64,000 nucleotides of DNA, taken from contig NZ_JAMGBB010000001.1 in assembly GCF_023516505.1 (NCBI RefSeq), positions 1,178,001 to 1,242,000 of the forward strand. The letters are read 5' to 3'. This stretch comes from Sphingomonas brevis. Lineage in GTDB: Bacteria; Pseudomonadota; Alphaproteobacteria; Sphingomonadales; Sphingomonadaceae. The notes under the pieces were generated by a model, which did no database searches, had not been told where the DNA came from, and worked only from the letters and a program-made list of their open reading frames with translations. A program made the translations under genes and the position numbers. Positions 62,242 through 64,000 of this stretch are shown here, one piece after another (the stretch's first letter is position 1; each line of letters begins with the position of its first letter).

Positions 62242-62250
62242 ATAGGGCGG

Positions 62251-62279
62251 CGTCATCCCGGACTTGATCCGGGATGACG
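62251..62279. repeat. REP-like perfect palindrome (CGTCATCCCGGA family)
   Basis: CGTCATCCCGGA and TCCGGGATGACG are perfect 12-bp arms around CTTGA. It lies between convergent M13 and cytochrome genes, a natural place for a bidirectional transcription end. Confidence 0.88.
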
Positions 62280-62286
62280 CCTGATT

Positions 62287-63135
62287 TCAATCCCGTGAAG
62301 AATCGTGGACTTGTTCCTGCATCCGCTCCGCCCGGTCCAGGATATAGCTGACGATTGCTGACCGTTCCTTCGGCGTGAAACGAGAGAAATGGTTGCGAGC
62401 GACATCGGACATCATTCCGAGGTCCTTCTTCACCTTGCCCTCGCCGGTGGTCAGAAGGCGCGTCAGCTCGGCCTCCGAATAAGTGCCGGCGATGTTGAGA
62501 TTGGGCGTGAAGCCCTCATAGCCCTGCAGCTTGCTATTGTGGCAGGAGGTGCAGGTCGTCTGGACCAGATATCGGCCAAATTCATGTTGCGGCCCTAGGT
62601 CGGGCGGAGGCTCGGCCTTGTAGCGCGCAACCTGCTGCTGGGAATTGCCGAAGCCGCGCTCCAGGTCCTCCTGAAATCCCTTGCCCTTCTTGATTGGCGG
62701 CAGTTGCGTGCCCTCGGGCTTGAACGTCCGGAGGTAGGCGATCACTGCGTCGAGGTCGGCATCGCTCAGGAACTGGAGGCTCTCGACCGGCATGAACCAG
62801 AATTCGCGCCCGTCCTTGGGCACGCCGTCGCGGAGCAACCGCCTGAAATCGTCATCGCTATATTTGGCCAGCAAGAGCGTGATGTTGGGTGCGTTCATCT
62901 CGCCATAGCTGGGATCTCTGGCGGTTACGTTTTGGCCCTGCAGATTGGACTTGTGGCAGCCCGTGCAGTCGAGGATCGTAGCAAGGCGCTCGCCATGCGC
63001 CAATTTGGCCGCCTCGTCCTTATAGTCGCCGCCTTCGTAAGTAAGCGCCGCCGGCTTGGCCGGCTCCTCTTTTTCGGCTTGTGGATGACACGCGGCCAGG
63101 CCGGCCAGCGCCAGCAACATCACGACATTTCTCAT
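62287..63135 (-). CDS. Diheme cytochrome c lipoprotein
   Basis: 282 aa. Lipobox LAAC (Cys16) anchors it to a membrane. Two heme-binding motifs are CTGCH (57-61) and CTSCH (195-199), each in a class I cytochrome c domain. Resembles periplasmic electron carriers of dehydrogenases. Its partner is unknown; it lies between the M13 gene and the partial acyl-CoA dehydrogenase. Confidence 0.9.
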   Translation of the reverse strand: MRNVVMLLALAGLAACHPQAEKEEPAKPAALTYEGGDYKDEAAKLAHGERLATILDCTGCHKSNLQGQNVTARDPSYGEMNAPNITLLLAKYSDDDFRRLLRDGVPKDGREFWFMPVESLQFLSDADLDAVIAYLRTFKPEGTQLPPIKKGKGFQEDLERGFGNSQQQVARYKAEPPPDLGPQHEFGRYLVQTTCTSCHNSKLQGYEGFTPNLNIAGTYSEAELTRLLTTGEGKVKKDLGMMSDVARNHFSRFTPKERSAIVSYILDRAERMQEQVHDSSRD

Positions 63136-63176
63136 CGCGATCCCCCCTAATGGGGAGCGTCTTAGCCCAATTTTGG

Positions 63177-64000
63177 CTACGCTCCTATGAGTTCCCGCCC
63201 GATCAGCATGCGGCGGATCTCGTTGGTACCGGCACCGATATCAAGCAGCTTGGCGTCGCGGTAATAGCGTTCGACCGGCCAGTCCTTGGTGTAACCGGCG
63301 CCGCCAAGCGCCTGGACCGCCTCATTGGCGACCTTCACCGCATTCTCGGAGGCCAGCAGGATCGCGCCCGCCGCATCGAACCTGGTGGTCCGGCCGGCAT
63401 CGCACGACTTGGCGACCTGGTAGACGTAGGACTTGGCCGAATTGAGCGCGACATACATGTCCGCCACCTTGGCCTGCATCAGCTGGAAGCTGCCGATCGG
63501 CTTGCCGAACTGCTTCCTCTCTCGGACATAGGGAATGACCGTGTCGAGGCAGGCCTGCATGATGCCCAGCTGGATACCGGCAAGTACCGTCCGCTCGTAA
63601 TCGAGCCCGCTCATCAGCACGCCGACGCCGCCATTTTCCGGCCCCATGATGTTCTCTGCCGGGACGAAACAATCGTCGAATACCAGCTCCGCGGTCTGGC
63701 TTCCACGCATGCCCATCTTGTCGACCTTCTGGCCGATCGAGAAGCCTTCCATGCCCTTTTCGATGATGAAGGTGGTGATGCCGCGGCTGCCTTCCTCCGG
63801 CGAAGTCTTGGCATAGACCACCAGCACGTCGGCGGAGGGTGCGTTGGTGATCCAGAATTTGGTGCCGTTGAGGCGATAACCGTTGCCCGATTTCTCAGCC
63901 TTGAGCTTCATTCCGACCACATCGCTGCCGGCGCCGGCCTCGCTCATCGCCAGCGACCCGACATGTTCGCCGCTGATCAGCTTGGGGAGATATTTCTCCT
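63177..64000 (-). CDS. ivd: Isovaleryl-CoA dehydrogenase, C-terminal part
   Basis: The gene runs off the right edge; 274 codons are visible. Acyl-CoA dehydrogenase motifs [17 protein letters not shown] and [35 protein letters not shown] are present. [20 protein letters not shown] carries the Glu in the position used as catalytic base by isovaleryl-CoA dehydrogenases, which fits leucine breakdown with mccA/mccB. It oxidises isovaleryl-CoA to methylcrotonyl-CoA with FAD. Confidence 0.88.
   Translation of the reverse strand, partial: EKYLPKLISGEHVGSLAMSEAGAGSDVVGMKLKAEKSGNGYRLNGTKFWITNAPSADVLVVYAKTSPEEGSRGITTFIIEKGMEGFSIGQKVDKMGMRGSQTAELVFDDCFVPAENIMGPENGGVGVLMSGLDYERTVLAGIQLGIMQACLDTVIPYVRERKQFGKPIGSFQLMQAKVADMYVALNSAKSYVYQVAKSCDAGRTTRFDAAGAILLASENAVKVANEAVQALGGAGYTKDWPVERYYRDAKLLDIGAGTNEIRRMLIGRELIGA

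Overview
The window is high-GC, densely coded DNA from an alphaproteobacterium, most likely a sphingomonad (Sphingomonas/Erythrobacter group). That placement is an inference. It rests on the split b/b' F-type ATP synthase, an EL222-like LOV-HTH photoreceptor, alphaproteobacterial REP-like palindromes (CGTCATTGCGAG and CGTCATCCC types) and the gene mix. No rRNA, CRISPR array, transposase or intact prophage was seen. There is one tRNA (Val, TAC).

Layout. 1-11.3 kb is an aromatic-acid catabolic block: paaABCE on the minus strand runs into a class I aminotransferase, a fused E1 alpha/beta 2-oxoacid dehydrogenase and a lipoyl E2. paaG and paaZ lie on the plus strand. Together these could take phenylalanine through phenylpyruvate directly to phenylacetyl-CoA and on through epoxidation and ring opening. 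11.3-20.5 kb is housekeeping: a CBS protein, the Fo part of ATP synthase (atpI-B-E-b'-b), a ydbH-ynbE-ydbL envelope operon and a RadC-like protein.

20.6-36.8 kb is an accessory, sensory and defence-like region. It has three paralogous membrane proteins with an N-terminal TIR domain, one transmembrane helix, a TolB/FlgO-like domain and TPRs. It also has a pair of PD-(D/E)XK nuclease-like genes, a LOV-HTH blue-light regulator, a PAS histidine kinase, a divergent cold-shock-domain protein and several small secreted or lipid-anchored proteins. About ten same-orientation copies of a 30-nt hairpin repeat partition this region and were not seen elsewhere in the window.

37-50 kb returns to core functions: purB followed directly by a degenerate phytochrome-like PAS-GAF protein, dnaK-dnaJ, fabD-fabG, an APC permease, a Rieske oxygenase, a DUF4242-cyclase fusion, and rpsF-rpsR-rplI with a clear terminator. 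50-54.6 kb has small regulators around tRNA-Val (an XRE protein and an S24-like repressor that appears to lack its protease dyad), a MarR-like protein and cysQ. 54.7-64 kb is leucine/isovalerate catabolism: a short-chain dehydrogenase, mccB-bioB-mccA with biotin synthase inserted between the two carboxylase subunits, an M13 peptidase, a diheme cytochrome c and a partial isovaleryl-CoA dehydrogenase at the right edge.

All calls come from reading the sequence without database searches. Start codons were moved inward where a Shine-Dalgarno (SD) sequence or signal peptide favoured it.
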